DNA of 23,813 nucleotides from CAJXUU01 sp963975265 (GTDB lineage Bacteria > Bacteroidota > Bacteroidia > Chitinophagales > Saprospiraceae). The stretch spans positions 1 through 23,813 of the forward strand of contig CAXBGT010000066.1 in NCBI GenBank assembly GCA_963975265.1. Reading direction: 5' to 3'. A model generated the notes under the pieces. The model searched no databases. It saw only the letters and a list, made by a program, of their open reading frames with translations, and had not been told where the DNA came from. Positions within the stretch are counted from its first letter, which is position 1; each line of letters opens with the position of its first letter. Shown here piece after piece: positions 7,730 to 15,204 of this stretch. Both the position numbers and the translations under genes were made by a program.

Positions 7730-8845
7730 ATGAAATTTGAAGTGTCATCCTCTGAGTTATTAAGTCAATTGCAAATCGCAAGTGGAGCGATCAACCCTAA
7801 TCCGGTATTGCCGATACTAGAGGATTTTCTGTTTGATCTGAATGATAATAATCTTACAATAACTTCTACAAATCTAGAGACTACTATCGTTTCTAAGTTG
7901 GAAGTGTTAGGTAGCGAGAGCGGTAAGATTGCAGTTCCTGCAAAAATTCTATTGGAGACTTTAAAAGCACTTCCAGAGCAACCGATCACTTTTGTACTTG
8001 ATACAGAAACGAATGGGATTACTTTGAAATCATCATACGGTGAGTACAAACTTGCTGGAGATACACCAGATGAGTTTCCTCAATTGCCCGAAGAGGACAA
8101 TGTAGACACAATCAAGCTAAATGCTAATATCATGTCTGAGGCCATCGCAAAGACAATCTTCGCTACAAGTAGTGATGAATTACGTCAGGCAATGACTGGT
8201 GTATTTGTACAAGTGGATTTTAATAAGATCATATTCGTAGCAACAGATGCTCATAAATTGGTGAAGTATACGTTCGGAGGCATCTCTAGTGAAAACACAG
8301 CTTCATTCATCATACCTAAGAAAGCACTTAACTTATTGAAAAATGCCTTGAGTAATGATGGAGAAGTGAACCTTAGCTTTAATAATAAAAATGCATTCTT
8401 TAGTTTTGATGATACAAGAGTAATCTGCAGATTAGTAGATGCTAAATATCCAGATTACAACGCGGTAATTCCGGTGGAAAATCCAAATGTACTTTCTCTA
8501 GGAAGAAGAGACTTCCAAAATTCTCTTAGAAGAATTGCTATTTATGCTAACAAAACTACCAATCAAGTGATCCTTAATATCAACGAGAATAGCTTGACGA
8601 TATCAGCACAAGACCTAGACTTCTCTAATGAGGCTACAGAACAACTATCTTGTACATACACTGGCGAACCAATGACAATTGGTTTCAACGCAAAGTTTTT
8701 AGGAGAGATGCTAGGAATATTAGAATCACCTGATGTAACCCTAAATCTATCCACTCCCAATAGAGCTGGAATATTACTTCCAGCAGATCAGAAAGACAAT
8801 GAGGAGTTGTTGATGCTGGTAATGCCAGTAATGATGAGCAACTAG
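7730..8845 (+). CDS. dnaN: DNA polymerase III beta subunit (sliding clamp)
   Basis: The product is 371 aa, the usual length for a bacterial beta clamp. The N-terminus MKFEVSSSELLSQLQIASGAI and the first-domain run PVLPILEDFLFDL are typical, as are VPAKILLETLKALP, the second-domain FVATDAHKLVKYTF and the C-terminal VMPVMMSN that lines the partner-binding pocket. The protein forms a ring dimer around DNA. It tethers the replicative polymerase and recruits repair proteins through short QLxLF-like peptides. It starts at ATG 7730 after a long non-coding leader and is followed 99 bases later by nadD. It is not next to dnaA here. An Ada protein encoded about 4 kb away carries a candidate clamp-binding peptide. 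Confidence 0.97.
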   Translation: MKFEVSSSELLSQLQIASGAINPNPVLPILEDFLFDLNDNNLTITSTNLETTIVSKLEVLGSESGKIAVPAKILLETLKALPEQPITFVLDTETNGITLKSSYGEYKLAGDTPDEFPQLPEEDNVDTIKLNANIMSEAIAKTIFATSSDELRQAMTGVFVQVDFNKIIFVATDAHKLVKYTFGGISSENTASFIIPKKALNLLKNALSNDGEVNLSFNNKNAFFSFDDTRVICRLVDAKYPDYNAVIPVENPNVLSLGRRDFQNSLRRIAIYANKTTNQVILNINENSLTISAQDLDFSNEATEQLSCTYTGEPMTIGFNAKFLGEMLGILESPDVTLNLSTPNRAGILLPADQKDNEELLMLVMPVMMSN

Positions 8846-8944
8846 AATTTATGTGGCAGACGGTATCGTAATCTGATCTGGTTGGCCAAAATCTAGAACC
8901 TGACCTTAGGTATATCCTACCTAGTAAGCAAAACTTATTCAACT

Positions 8945-9529
8945 ATGCCAAAATCAAAGAAAATCGGTCTTTTCTTCGGATCATTTAACCCTGTACACGT
9001 TGGTCACATGATAATTGCCAATTTTATGGTAGAGCATAGTGATCTTGAAAAAATATGGATGATAGTTTCTCCTCATAATCCCCATAAAGAGAAGAAATCG
9101 CTTGCTAAAGATCACGATAGGTTACACCTTGTAGATTTAGCAATAGGAGACAATACAGGTATCCAAGCATCAGATATAGAATTTAATCTGCCGAAACCTT
9201 CATATACAATAGATACGTTGACCTATCTTAAAGAAAAATATCCGCATCACGAGTTCTGTCTTATCATGGGAGGAGATAACTTAGGCACATTCCATAAGTG
9301 GAAGAACTACGAAAAGATATTACAAAGTCACAAGATTTTCGTCTACAAAAGACCTGGCTATGAGCTAGGGAAACTCCAAGAACATGAGTCAGTGACAATC
9401 CTAGAAGCGCCGTTGCTTTCAATATCTGCAAGCTATATTCGAAAACAAATAAAAGAAGGAAATAGTATCCAGTATCTAGTTCCAGATGTAGTTTGGAGTT
9501 ATTTGGCAGGAAGTAGTATGTATCGTTAG
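8945..9529 (+). CDS. nadD: Nicotinate-nucleotide adenylyltransferase
   Basis: This 194-aa protein transfers AMP from ATP to nicotinate mononucleotide to form deamido-NAD, the shared late step of NAD synthesis in the cytoplasm. The nucleotidyltransferase signature GSFNPVHVGH is at residues 12-21. The sequence continues with WMIVSPHNPHKEK (substrate-binding loop), IMGGDNLGTFHKWKNYEKI, and the C-terminal ISASYIRKQIKEG, which takes the place of the usual SSTxIR motif. Length and motif order match NadD rather than the related CoaD. It starts 99 bases after dnaN; a short imperfect stem (TTAGGTA/TACCTAG at 8906-8924) lies in the gap and could reduce read-through. Confidence 0.95.
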   Translation: MPKSKKIGLFFGSFNPVHVGHMIIANFMVEHSDLEKIWMIVSPHNPHKEKKSLAKDHDRLHLVDLAIGDNTGIQASDIEFNLPKPSYTIDTLTYLKEKYPHHEFCLIMGGDNLGTFHKWKNYEKILQSHKIFVYKRPGYELGKLQEHESVTILEAPLLSISASYIRKQIKEGNSIQYLVPDVVWSYLAGSSMYR

Positions 9530-9563
9530 GGTGATTAATGTGGAACTTTTGAATGGGATACCA

Positions 9564-9586
9564 AGTGATCAGTTCACTATCTTTTT
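9564..9586 (+). terminator. Possible terminator after nadD
   Basis: AGTGA at 9564-9568 pairs with TCACT at 9574-9578, followed by ATCTTTTT. The stem is only five base pairs. It sits between the convergent nadD and serine ammonia-lyase genes. Confidence 0.35.
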
Positions 9587-9606
9587 AAGAAATCCTAGAG
9601 CCTAAT

Positions 9607-11010
9607 CTAACATGCTGGAAAAACCACCGGCACATTAAACGCCAATCCGCCTTCTGCTGTTTCTTTGTATTTCCCATTCATATCCTGTGCAGTGTCCCAC
9701 ATGGTTTTTACCACTTGATCAAAGTTAACTATCGCATCTTCAGGATTACTAGTTAGTGCCAAATTACTGGCTGTTATCGCTTTCATTGCACCCATTGTAT
9801 TACGTTCGATACAAGGAATCTGAACTAGTCCACCGATTGGGTCGCAGGTGAGCCCAAGATGATGCTCCATTGCTATCTCTGCTGCCATAAGCACTTGGCC
9901 TGGACTGCCACCTAATAATTCTGTAAGTCCCGCTGCAGCCATTGCAGACGATACACCAATCTCAGCTTGGCATCCACCTACAGCTGCTGATATCGTAGCA
10001 CCTTTTTTAAATAAACAACCGATCTCACCTGAGGTGAAAAAGAACTTCCGTAGATCAGAATTTCCTTGATAGTCACAAAAGAAATAATAGTAAAGCATCA
10101 CAGCCGGGATTACACCGGCAGCACCATTTGTAGGAGAGGTTACTACTCTGCCAAGCGCAGCATTTTCTTCATTAACTGCAAGCGCAAAACAACTGATCCA
10201 TTTATTAATACTGTTGAAATCTCTTGGTTGTTGTTTTATTGCTTCTAACCATGCTTCTTCTGTATCGAATGTCTGACCACCAAGGAGTGACTTGCTTAAA
10301 GCTTTTGCTCTACGTTTTACGTTCAATCCACCAGGCAGGACGCCGTCTGTATTGCAGCCTTTGAATACACATTCAAGCATGGTATTGTAAATATCCGCTA
10401 TTTCAGCTGTGATCACTTTTTTTTGCCTGAATGCTTGTTCATTTAATGATACTATTTCAGAAATGGGTAGACCTGTCTCATTTGTATATTTAAGCAGATC
10501 TGCACCTGTCTCAATAGGGTATGGTAATTCTACATCAATTTCTTCAACATCTGGTGTTCCTTTATTTTGTATGAATCCGCCCCCTACTGAGTAGTACGTT
10601 TTCTCAGCTACTTCTGAACCGCGGTAGTAAGCATGGAAAGTTAAGGTATTGGGGTGGGCGATATCGGCATGTCCGTGGAAAATAATATCTTTTTGCGGAT
10701 CAAAATTAATCGTTGTACCTTCAATTATTATCTGCTTAGTGCTTTGAATTTGTTGTATGTAAAATCCAATTTCTTCTGTAGGTATTGTTTTTGGATTATG
10801 TCCTTCTAACCCTAATTGGACAGCTATATCTGTACCATGACCCCTTCCTGTCTTTGACAAGGATCCGAATAATTGCACAGTAATTTTATCATACTTAATA
10901 GTACGAATGCACTTTACAAAATTCAAGGCTGCTTTCCAAGGACCTAAAGTATGTGAAGAGGATGGTCCGACACCTATCTTATAGATATCGAAAATGCTAA
11001 TTTTTTCCAT
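9607..11010 (-). CDS. sdaA: L-serine ammonia-lyase, single-chain iron-sulfur type
   Basis: This 467-aa protein deaminates L-serine to pyruvate and ammonia in the cytoplasm. It is the fused form of the enzyme. The beta domain comes first (GPSSSHT at 15-21, substrate loop) and the alpha domain after about residue 190, containing SPTNGAAGVIPA. Three cysteines expected to hold the [4Fe-4S] cluster are visible: Cys347 in AVGGCQAEIG, Cys389 in GLTCDPIGG and Cys400 in VQIPCIERN. The C-terminus ends in Cys (VVFPAC), matching the family tail that reaches into the active site. The gene is convergent with nadD and stands alone. An inverted repeat lies 64-89 bases upstream of its start. Confidence 0.95.
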   Translation of the reverse strand: MEKISIFDIYKIGVGPSSSHTLGPWKAALNFVKCIRTIKYDKITVQLFGSLSKTGRGHGTDIAVQLGLEGHNPKTIPTEEIGFYIQQIQSTKQIIIEGTTINFDPQKDIIFHGHADIAHPNTLTFHAYYRGSEVAEKTYYSVGGGFIQNKGTPDVEEIDVELPYPIETGADLLKYTNETGLPISEIVSLNEQAFRQKKVITAEIADIYNTMLECVFKGCNTDGVLPGGLNVKRRAKALSKSLLGGQTFDTEEAWLEAIKQQPRDFNSINKWISCFALAVNEENAALGRVVTSPTNGAAGVIPAVMLYYYFFCDYQGNSDLRKFFFTSGEIGCLFKKGATISAAVGGCQAEIGVSSAMAAAGLTELLGGSPGQVLMAAEIAMEHHLGLTCDPIGGLVQIPCIERNTMGAMKAITASNLALTSNPEDAIVNFDQVVKTMWDTAQDMNGKYKETAEGGLAFNVPVVFPAC

Positions 11011-11073
11011 GCAAAAAAGGCCAAAGATTTAGTTAGGGATTTCGACCAAATACAAAGATGGATATAATTATTG

Positions 11074-11099
11074 TAATTGAAATATTTATAGTTCAATTA
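11074..11099. promoter_or_regulatory. Inverted repeat upstream of the serine ammonia-lyase gene
   Basis: TAATTGAA at 11074-11081 and TTCAATTA at 11092-11099 are perfect inverted arms with a 10-base spacer, 64-89 bases before the start codon on the minus strand. This is a plausible operator; no regulator can be named. Confidence 0.3.
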
Positions 11100-11188
11100 T
11101 GTTTAGTAAATCTAATTTAGATGCCTTCAATCACGTATAATTATAATCCAGTTCATACTCTAAAATGTATACGAACCTCATTAATTGA

Positions 11189-11341
11189 TGAATTCCTGGG
11201 TACTTGAGTCGAGGTCAAAAAGAAGTTTTGATAAATGTCTTATCCAAAAAAAATAGCCGATTTCCGATCCTTTAGATCGGAGATTTTTGGTGAATGCGCC
11301 ATCTGCTCACGATGGAATAGTCGCTAGAAATTAGGTGTTTT
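11189..11341. repeat. Hairpin-rich intergenic element, copy A
   Basis: It aligns along its whole length with copy B at 12470-12628 in the same orientation. TTTCCGATC at 11261-11269 pairs with GATCGGAGA at 11275-11283. CCATC at 11299-11303 pairs with GATGG at 11311-11315. The first hairpin of copy B is decayed here. Read on the minus strand, the central hairpin is followed by a T-run (complement of the A-run at 11244-11253), so it may terminate the acetyltransferase transcript, whose stop codon lies 7 bases away. Confidence 0.7.
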
Positions 11342-11347
11342 ACTTGA

Positions 11348-11860
11348 TCATCGAAACTTTGCATAAATGTCAATAGATGTAAATTCTCCATTCTTAAATT
11401 CGCAATCCACCATAGTTCCTTCAAATTTGAAACCTACTTTAGCTACTGCTTTTTTACATTTGTCATTTGTGCTTTCAACGAAACCTTCTATTCTGTGCAG
11501 ATTCAGAACATCAAATCCATAGTCGAAAATTTCAGGTATCGCCTCACCCATGATTCCTTTGCCCCAGTATTCTGGCAGGAGCCAAAAACCTATCTCTGCC
11601 TTTCTGTTGAGTGCATCCTTATCATTAAATCCTCCAGCACCCCAAAATGTGCCATCTTCTTTTGAACAAATGGCAAACCATTGGCCAGTTCCATTTTTTT
11701 CGAGGTCGGAATACCAGTCCATTTGTTCTTGGGTAGCATCAAGTGTCATGAAGCTCACGCCGTAATATTTGATCACTTTAGGATGAGATAAACCAAAAAA
11801 AATATGTTGAATGTCTTCTGGAATTATTTTACGAATGAAAAGCCTGTCTGTATAGATCAT
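11348..11860 (-). CDS. GNAT-family N-acetyltransferase (RimJ/RimL-like)
   Basis: This 170-aa cytoplasmic protein starts with YTDRLFIRKIIPEDIQHIF, typical of the RimJ/RimL branch of GNAT enzymes, which transfer an acetyl group from acetyl-CoA to an amine. The core strand AEIGFWLLPEYWGKGIMGEA contains the acetyl-CoA pyrophosphate loop (YWGKGIMGEA, a Q/RxxGxG/A variant). It is followed by LNLHRIEGFVESTNDKCKKAVAKVGFKFEG, the usual beta6-alpha4 segment. The target amine cannot be told; relatives include ribosomal-protein and antibiotic or small-molecule acetyltransferases. The gene lies between the two copies of a hairpin-rich repeat, just downstream of a broken hydrolase gene. Confidence 0.88.
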   Translation of the reverse strand: MIYTDRLFIRKIIPEDIQHIFFGLSHPKVIKYYGVSFMTLDATQEQMDWYSDLEKNGTGQWFAICSKEDGTFWGAGGFNDKDALNRKAEIGFWLLPEYWGKGIMGEAIPEIFDYGFDVLNLHRIEGFVESTNDKCKKAVAKVGFKFEGTMVDCEFKNGEFTSIDIYAKFR

Positions 11861-11904
11861 TGGTCTAAGTTTGTTCCAAACATAAGGCGATTTATTGATC
11901 CTAC

Positions 11905-12465
11905 CTATTCACTTAATTCAAATTCTCCTACCAGAGTGACTATGGATAGGTCTCTCAATTTATTATCGAAACCCTGCGTGATTACCAGTTTTGATTTTGG
12001 CCAGTTTTGATGTAGTTTTTTGGAATAATCGGCAGGAAGGGTTCTGACTCCTTCATCATGGATAATTAATCTCTGCGCTTTATTACTTTTGATATTGTGG
12101 GCCAAAGTAAAATATGAAGTCTCCTTTTTGCGTATAATATGAAATAGGACTTGAAGTTCTTTATTGTCCTTTTTGATAAGTTCAATTGCTTAAAATAGTA
12201 ATTTAGAAAATCATCGATACTATTGAGAGTAGCTAGGGTCACTATTTTCTTGGGTTGCTTTTCTGGATTTTGACCATCAAAGTATAAACTACTAAAACTG
12301 CCAATAGAATGGGAAATAATACTATCTAACTCTCAAATGTGAAATGAGATAGCTTCCATAGCTTTTGCAAACAAAGGCACATTGCTTATTTTTTCTTTTG
12401 AATTACGATATCCTGGGGGCATCTAGAGCAAAGATTGCAATTCGATCTTTCGTCAGATTTTTCAT
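11905..12465 (-). pseudogene. Broken alpha/beta-hydrolase gene (truncated, frameshifted)
   Basis: Pieces of one alpha/beta-hydrolase can be followed in order along the minus strand. First is IAIFALDAPG (oxyanion and first-glycine region), then a frame change in the C-run at 12415-12419. After it come NSKEKISNVPLFAKAMEAIS, an in-frame TGA at 12333-12335, and SIISHSIGSFSSLYF, the nucleophile elbow with its Ser. Next are KIVTLATLNSIDDFLNYYF, a second frame change near 12100-12115, and LIIHDEGVRTLPADYSKKL with VITQGFDNKLRD. In relatives this last motif reads G-x-x-H; here the catalytic His position is Asn. The 5' third of the gene is missing: similarity ends next to repeat copy B. The fragment of 66 codons at 11905-12105 is open but cannot make an enzyme. 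Confidence 0.72.
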
Positions 12466-12469
12466 ACTT

Positions 12470-12628
12470 AAATTCTCCGATGCTTGCGTCGGGGTCATAA
12501 AAAAGATGTTTTTACATAAAAACGCCTTATCACAAAAAAGATCCGATTTCCGACCTTTAGGTTGGAAAAATTTTGGTTAATGCTCCATCCGCTTGCGGTG
12601 GGGTTGTCAAAATTTGGGATTTTTTTTA
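12470..12628. repeat. Hairpin-rich intergenic element, copy B
   Basis: Three hairpins are visible. CCGATG at 12477-12482 pairs with CGTCGG at 12487-12492. TTTCCGACC at 12547-12555 pairs with GGTTGGAAA at 12560-12568. CCATCCG at 12585-12591 pairs with CGGTGG with a one-base bulge. Compared with copy A, the central stem differs but stays paired. On the minus strand the central hairpin is followed by ATCTTTTTT and could end the ada transcript, whose stop is 104 bases away. The element directly abuts the broken hydrolase gene. Confidence 0.7.
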
Positions 12629-12731
12629 CTATCCAAAATGATTTCTGCTTTATATACTGCAATCGATCGGAATAATGGAAGATCTTAGGTCTATATGTTT
12701 GATGATCTACTGAAATTCATAATGCTAGATT

Positions 12732-13814
12732 TTACTCTTCAAACATACTCAATTGGGAGGGAGTTTTGTAGCTCCCCTCATGTTGAAGTAGCCATTTTTT
12801 ACGATCTAATCCGCCAGCATAGCCCGTCAGGCTGCCATCTGAACCTATTACTCGATGGCAAGGTATTACTATAGCCACTCTATTATGGCCATTAGCATTG
12901 GCTACGGCACGTACTGCTTTAACATTTCCTAACTTAATTGCTTGTTCCTTATATGAGGCTGTTTGACCAAAAGGGACTTCTACTAGTTTTTCCCATACTT
13001 GCTGGCGGAATGGAGTGGTTGGAGTATCTAACTTAACGTCGAAAGTCATTCTTTTTTTTCCAAAGTATTCTTTCATCTCCTTTTTAAGTTGCCTGAGATG
13101 TTCGTTCTCTCCTAATAAGATAATAGCATCTAGCCTGCGTTGTAAATCTTCAAATTCTGTTTCCAACATTCTACGATCAGTAAACTCTAAAAGACAAATT
13201 CCTTTTTCTGTAGCACAAGCGAACATTGGACCTACGGGCGTATCAAATCTTGTCATTAGGATTATATTCTTGCCTTTTGCTTCTTCTGGAGAAAGACCAG
13301 TCAGTTTTTTGAAAGTGTAACCAAATCCACTTAAAGAATTGTATCCTGACTCAAAAGCAGAATCGGCGACACTTTTACCTGTCTGTAATTCTTGAAATGC
13401 AGTATTAATTCTGAGCATCCTTTGGTAAGCTTGGAAAGTGATTCCATGGTTTTTTTTAAACCAGCGTCTAATCTTTTCGGGACTTAGACCAGCTTCTTTG
13501 AGTTGCCAGTCTTGTACTTTTTTATCCTCAGCTTCTCTTACCAATTGCATTGCTTTAAGAATGTCTTCTGACGGTTCGTTTTTGTTGTCAGTAGGCTTAC
13601 ATACTTTACATGGTCTATAACCATGCCGAAGTACATCTTTCACATCTTCGAAAAATTCTACATTCTCATACTTAGGTTTTCGAGCTCTGCAAGTAGCAAT
13701 ACAAAAGATGCCCGTAGTCTTTACACCCACTAAAAATTTATCTAAGTAGGATTCATTTCTATCAACAAGAGCTGTATAATATTCTTTAATAATCTTTTCA
13801 TCGGTGATTTGCAT
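12732..13814 (-). CDS. ada: Ada: bifunctional DNA repair methyltransferase and AraC-type regulator
   Basis: This 360-aa protein repairs alkylated DNA and activates its own response. Domain 1 (~1-75) is the Ada zinc domain, with Cys38 and Cys42 (GIFCIATCRARKP) and Cys69 and Cys72 (YRPCKVCKP). One of these cysteines takes methyl groups from DNA phosphotriesters. Domain 2 (~85-180) is an AraC helix-turn-helix (KIRRWFKKNHGITFQAYQRM). Domain 3 (~188-348) is the O6-methylguanine methyltransferase with the acceptor Cys319 in IPCHRVIG. The protein ends TPSQLSMFEE; residues 354-358 resemble a beta-clamp-binding peptide. A TetR gene lies 72 bases upstream on the same strand, so they may share a transcript. 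Its 3' side carries the hairpin-rich repeat copy B. Confidence 0.95.
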   Translation of the reverse strand: MQITDEKIIKEYYTALVDRNESYLDKFLVGVKTTGIFCIATCRARKPKYENVEFFEDVKDVLRHGYRPCKVCKPTDNKNEPSEDILKAMQLVREAEDKKVQDWQLKEAGLSPEKIRRWFKKNHGITFQAYQRMLRINTAFQELQTGKSVADSAFESGYNSLSGFGYTFKKLTGLSPEEAKGKNIILMTRFDTPVGPMFACATEKGICLLEFTDRRMLETEFEDLQRRLDAIILLGENEHLRQLKKEMKEYFGKKRMTFDVKLDTPTTPFRQQVWEKLVEVPFGQTASYKEQAIKLGNVKAVRAVANANGHNRVAIVIPCHRVIGSDGSLTGYAGGLDRKKWLLQHEGSYKTPSQLSMFEE

Positions 13815-13886
13815 CTTTCTTATTTATATGACTGCAAGATAAACCATGAGAATATACTAGGCAACCGAAAAATGGACGAGTAATTT

Positions 13887-14564
13887 TTATTCGACTAATA
13901 GTTTTTTAGTGAAAAATTTCATCATATGAATTAGATCATCTTCCTTATTCTTACCATCACAAATACTTGTTAGTCTAGGCAGATGCTCTGCAAAGTATAT
14001 TTGATTATTTGCCATCTCAAAAAGGTTGCTAGCAAGACTGATTGAATATGTGAAACTTGGATTAATCTCAGTAATCACATCTGCAACTAGCTTTACCAGT
14101 AATTTGTAAGGGCTAAACCTGCCTTCCTTGTTTTCATCATCCACTGAGAATGTATGATAAGCTTTTGATCCCTCATTGATAACTATTCTATGTAGAATAT
14201 TTTCATTGATATATTCCGTGAGTGCGTTTTCTGATGTCGCGTGGACAATATTTTCTATTATAATGCCCAGTTTCTTCGTTGGGTCCTCTATGTTGTTAAT
14301 ATTGACTTTAATAAGGTAATGAACCCATTCCCAGTACCAAGATGTAAGAAAGAGAAGGAGGTTGTGCTTATTATCAAAGTATCGGTAAATTGATTTTTCA
14401 GCAGACCCTATTTCATAAGCTAACTTTTTGAAAGTGAATGCTTCAATTCCAATCTCATTTATCATTAGAATACTATAGTGAAGTATCTTTTTGCCCAACT
14501 TTGTTTCTTGAGGATCCTTTAAGTACAGACTTTCGTTGAGTTTAAATTTAATTCCAACAATCAT
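13887..14564 (-). CDS. TetR/AcrR-family transcriptional regulator
   Basis: This 225-aa protein has an N-terminal helix-turn-helix of the TetR type: KKILHYSILMINEIGIEAFTF leads into KKLAYEIGSAEKSIYRYFDNK, the recognition helix with the conserved Tyr-Arg-Tyr-Phe. The C-terminal ~150 residues, presumably the ligand and dimer domain, are divergent and name no ligand. It is read away from a small exported protein, SulP transporter and carbonic anhydrase. The 65-base divergent gap contains a 17-base palindrome next to the start of the divergent gene, the expected layout for a local repressor. By inference it may respond to membrane or inorganic-carbon related signals, but the sequence does not show this. 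The gene may also be co-transcribed with ada downstream. Confidence 0.88.
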   Translation of the reverse strand: MIVGIKFKLNESLYLKDPQETKLGKKILHYSILMINEIGIEAFTFKKLAYEIGSAEKSIYRYFDNKHNLLLFLTSWYWEWVHYLIKVNINNIEDPTKKLGIIIENIVHATSENALTEYINENILHRIVINEGSKAYHTFSVDDENKEGRFSPYKLLVKLVADVITEINPSFTYSISLASNLFEMANNQIYFAEHLPRLTSICDGKNKEDDLIHMMKFFTKKLLVE

Positions 14565-14612
14565 TTACTAGCAATTTATTAGGCTGAATTACATTCAAAT
14601 ATATAATAAAAA

Positions 14613-14629
14613 TAATAAGCAGCTTATTA
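14613..14629. promoter_or_regulatory. Candidate TetR operator in the divergent promoter region
   Basis: TAATAAGCAGCTTATTA is a perfect palindrome around a central A. A second inverted repeat, GACAGT and ACTGTC with a three-base spacer, follows at 14642-14656. The palindrome touches the ATG at 14630, which suggests that translation of the + strand gene really starts further downstream. Confidence 0.5.
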
Positions 14630-14704
14630 ATGAACAATAATGACAGTAATACTGTCTACTATGTGTATTTATTGTATATTTGTTTTCCAAATAATAAAAT
14701 AGGT

Positions 14705-15028
14705 TTGAAATTTGTCCAGCTCATATTAATCTTATTTGCCATTGTCTGTAATGAGATAGTGATAGGGTCGGCATTGTCGGAAGAACACAAAATTTCGATT
14801 CTTGATACCTCAGATGAAGAAAATGCTGAATCAGAAAAATTAGAACTCGAAGGAGAAGCTGAGACCGATTTTGCTAATGAAGATGTTACTTTCTTAGCAA
14901 AATTGATTGGGATTAAATCATCTTCACAAGATCTTAACATCTCAAATGTAACAGATCCTATTCTTGAGATTCATTCGCCCCCTCCAGAACAAGTTTATGT
15001 TCATTTTCCTTTTGTTTGGCAAAGTTGA
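14705..15028 (+). CDS. Small exported hypothetical protein between tetR and sulP
   Basis: I do not recognise the family. The frame is open from an ATG at 14630 (132 aa), but that start lies against an operator-like palindrome. A TTG at 14705 gives 107 aa beginning with a clean signal-like segment (LKFVQLILILFAIVCNEIVI, first residue read as Met). The mature part is strongly acidic (DTSDEENAESEKLELEGEAE). It then turns neutral and ends in ILEIHSPPPEQVYVHFPF, rich in Pro and aromatics. There is no second membrane segment and no lipobox. It is read in the same direction as the SulP transporter 176 bases later and could be an accessory or a target of the TetR regulator. The start is uncertain. 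Confidence 0.55.
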   Translation: MKFVQLILILFAIVCNEIVIGSALSEEHKISILDTSDEENAESEKLELEGEAETDFANEDVTFLAKLIGIKSSSQDLNISNVTDPILEIHSPPPEQVYVHFPFVWQS

Positions 15029-15148
15029 TTTCTAATACATCTTTGGCATATTAAGGTTGTAGCAGTTCTCGATTGCTTTTGTACAAGTCATAGTTCATTT
15101 TATATAAAATAATAATAGGCCTCAATAGGTCAACAACTTAGGTAGATA

Positions 15149-15180
15149 TTTGATACTTAGTAAGTAAGTATTAGACTCTG
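15149..15180 (+). promoter_or_regulatory. Possible sulP promoter with inverted repeat filling the spacer
   Basis: TTTG at 15149-15152 is followed by exactly 19 bases (ATACTTAGTAAGTAAGTAT, with ATACTTA and TAAGTAT as inverted arms) and then TAGACTCTG at 15172-15180, a poor match to TAnnTTTG. The ATG lies 25 bases further on. If real, a protein bound to the repeat would cover the promoter. Confidence 0.35.
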
Positions 15181-15204
15181 TAACTTCGTAAATCATATTC
15201 AACA

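Larger units (their letters stand above)
11011..11347. other. 337-base gene-free stretch upstream of the serine ammonia-lyase gene
   Basis: It holds an inverted repeat (11074-11099) and hairpin-rich repeat copy A (11189-11341). No gene is seen. The rest is A+T-rich sequence expected to contain the minus-strand promoter of the serine ammonia-lyase gene, but I could not pick a convincing promoter. Confidence 0.5.

Noticed and set aside
8906..8924. Stem-loop between dnaN and nadD as a terminator.
   Set aside because: The stem is only seven pairs with a G-T pair and there is no T-run; at best it is a weak structure.
12365..12580. Plus-strand 71-codon open frame across repeat copy B and the hydrolase remnant.
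   Set aside because: It runs opposite the recognisable hydrolase fragments and through the hairpins of the repeat, so it is most likely incidental.
11189..12628. Integron-type cassette with attC sites around the acetyltransferase.
   Set aside because: The repeats lack the paired core sites of attC (RYYYAAC and GTTRRRY in inverted arrangement), and no integrase is present in the window.
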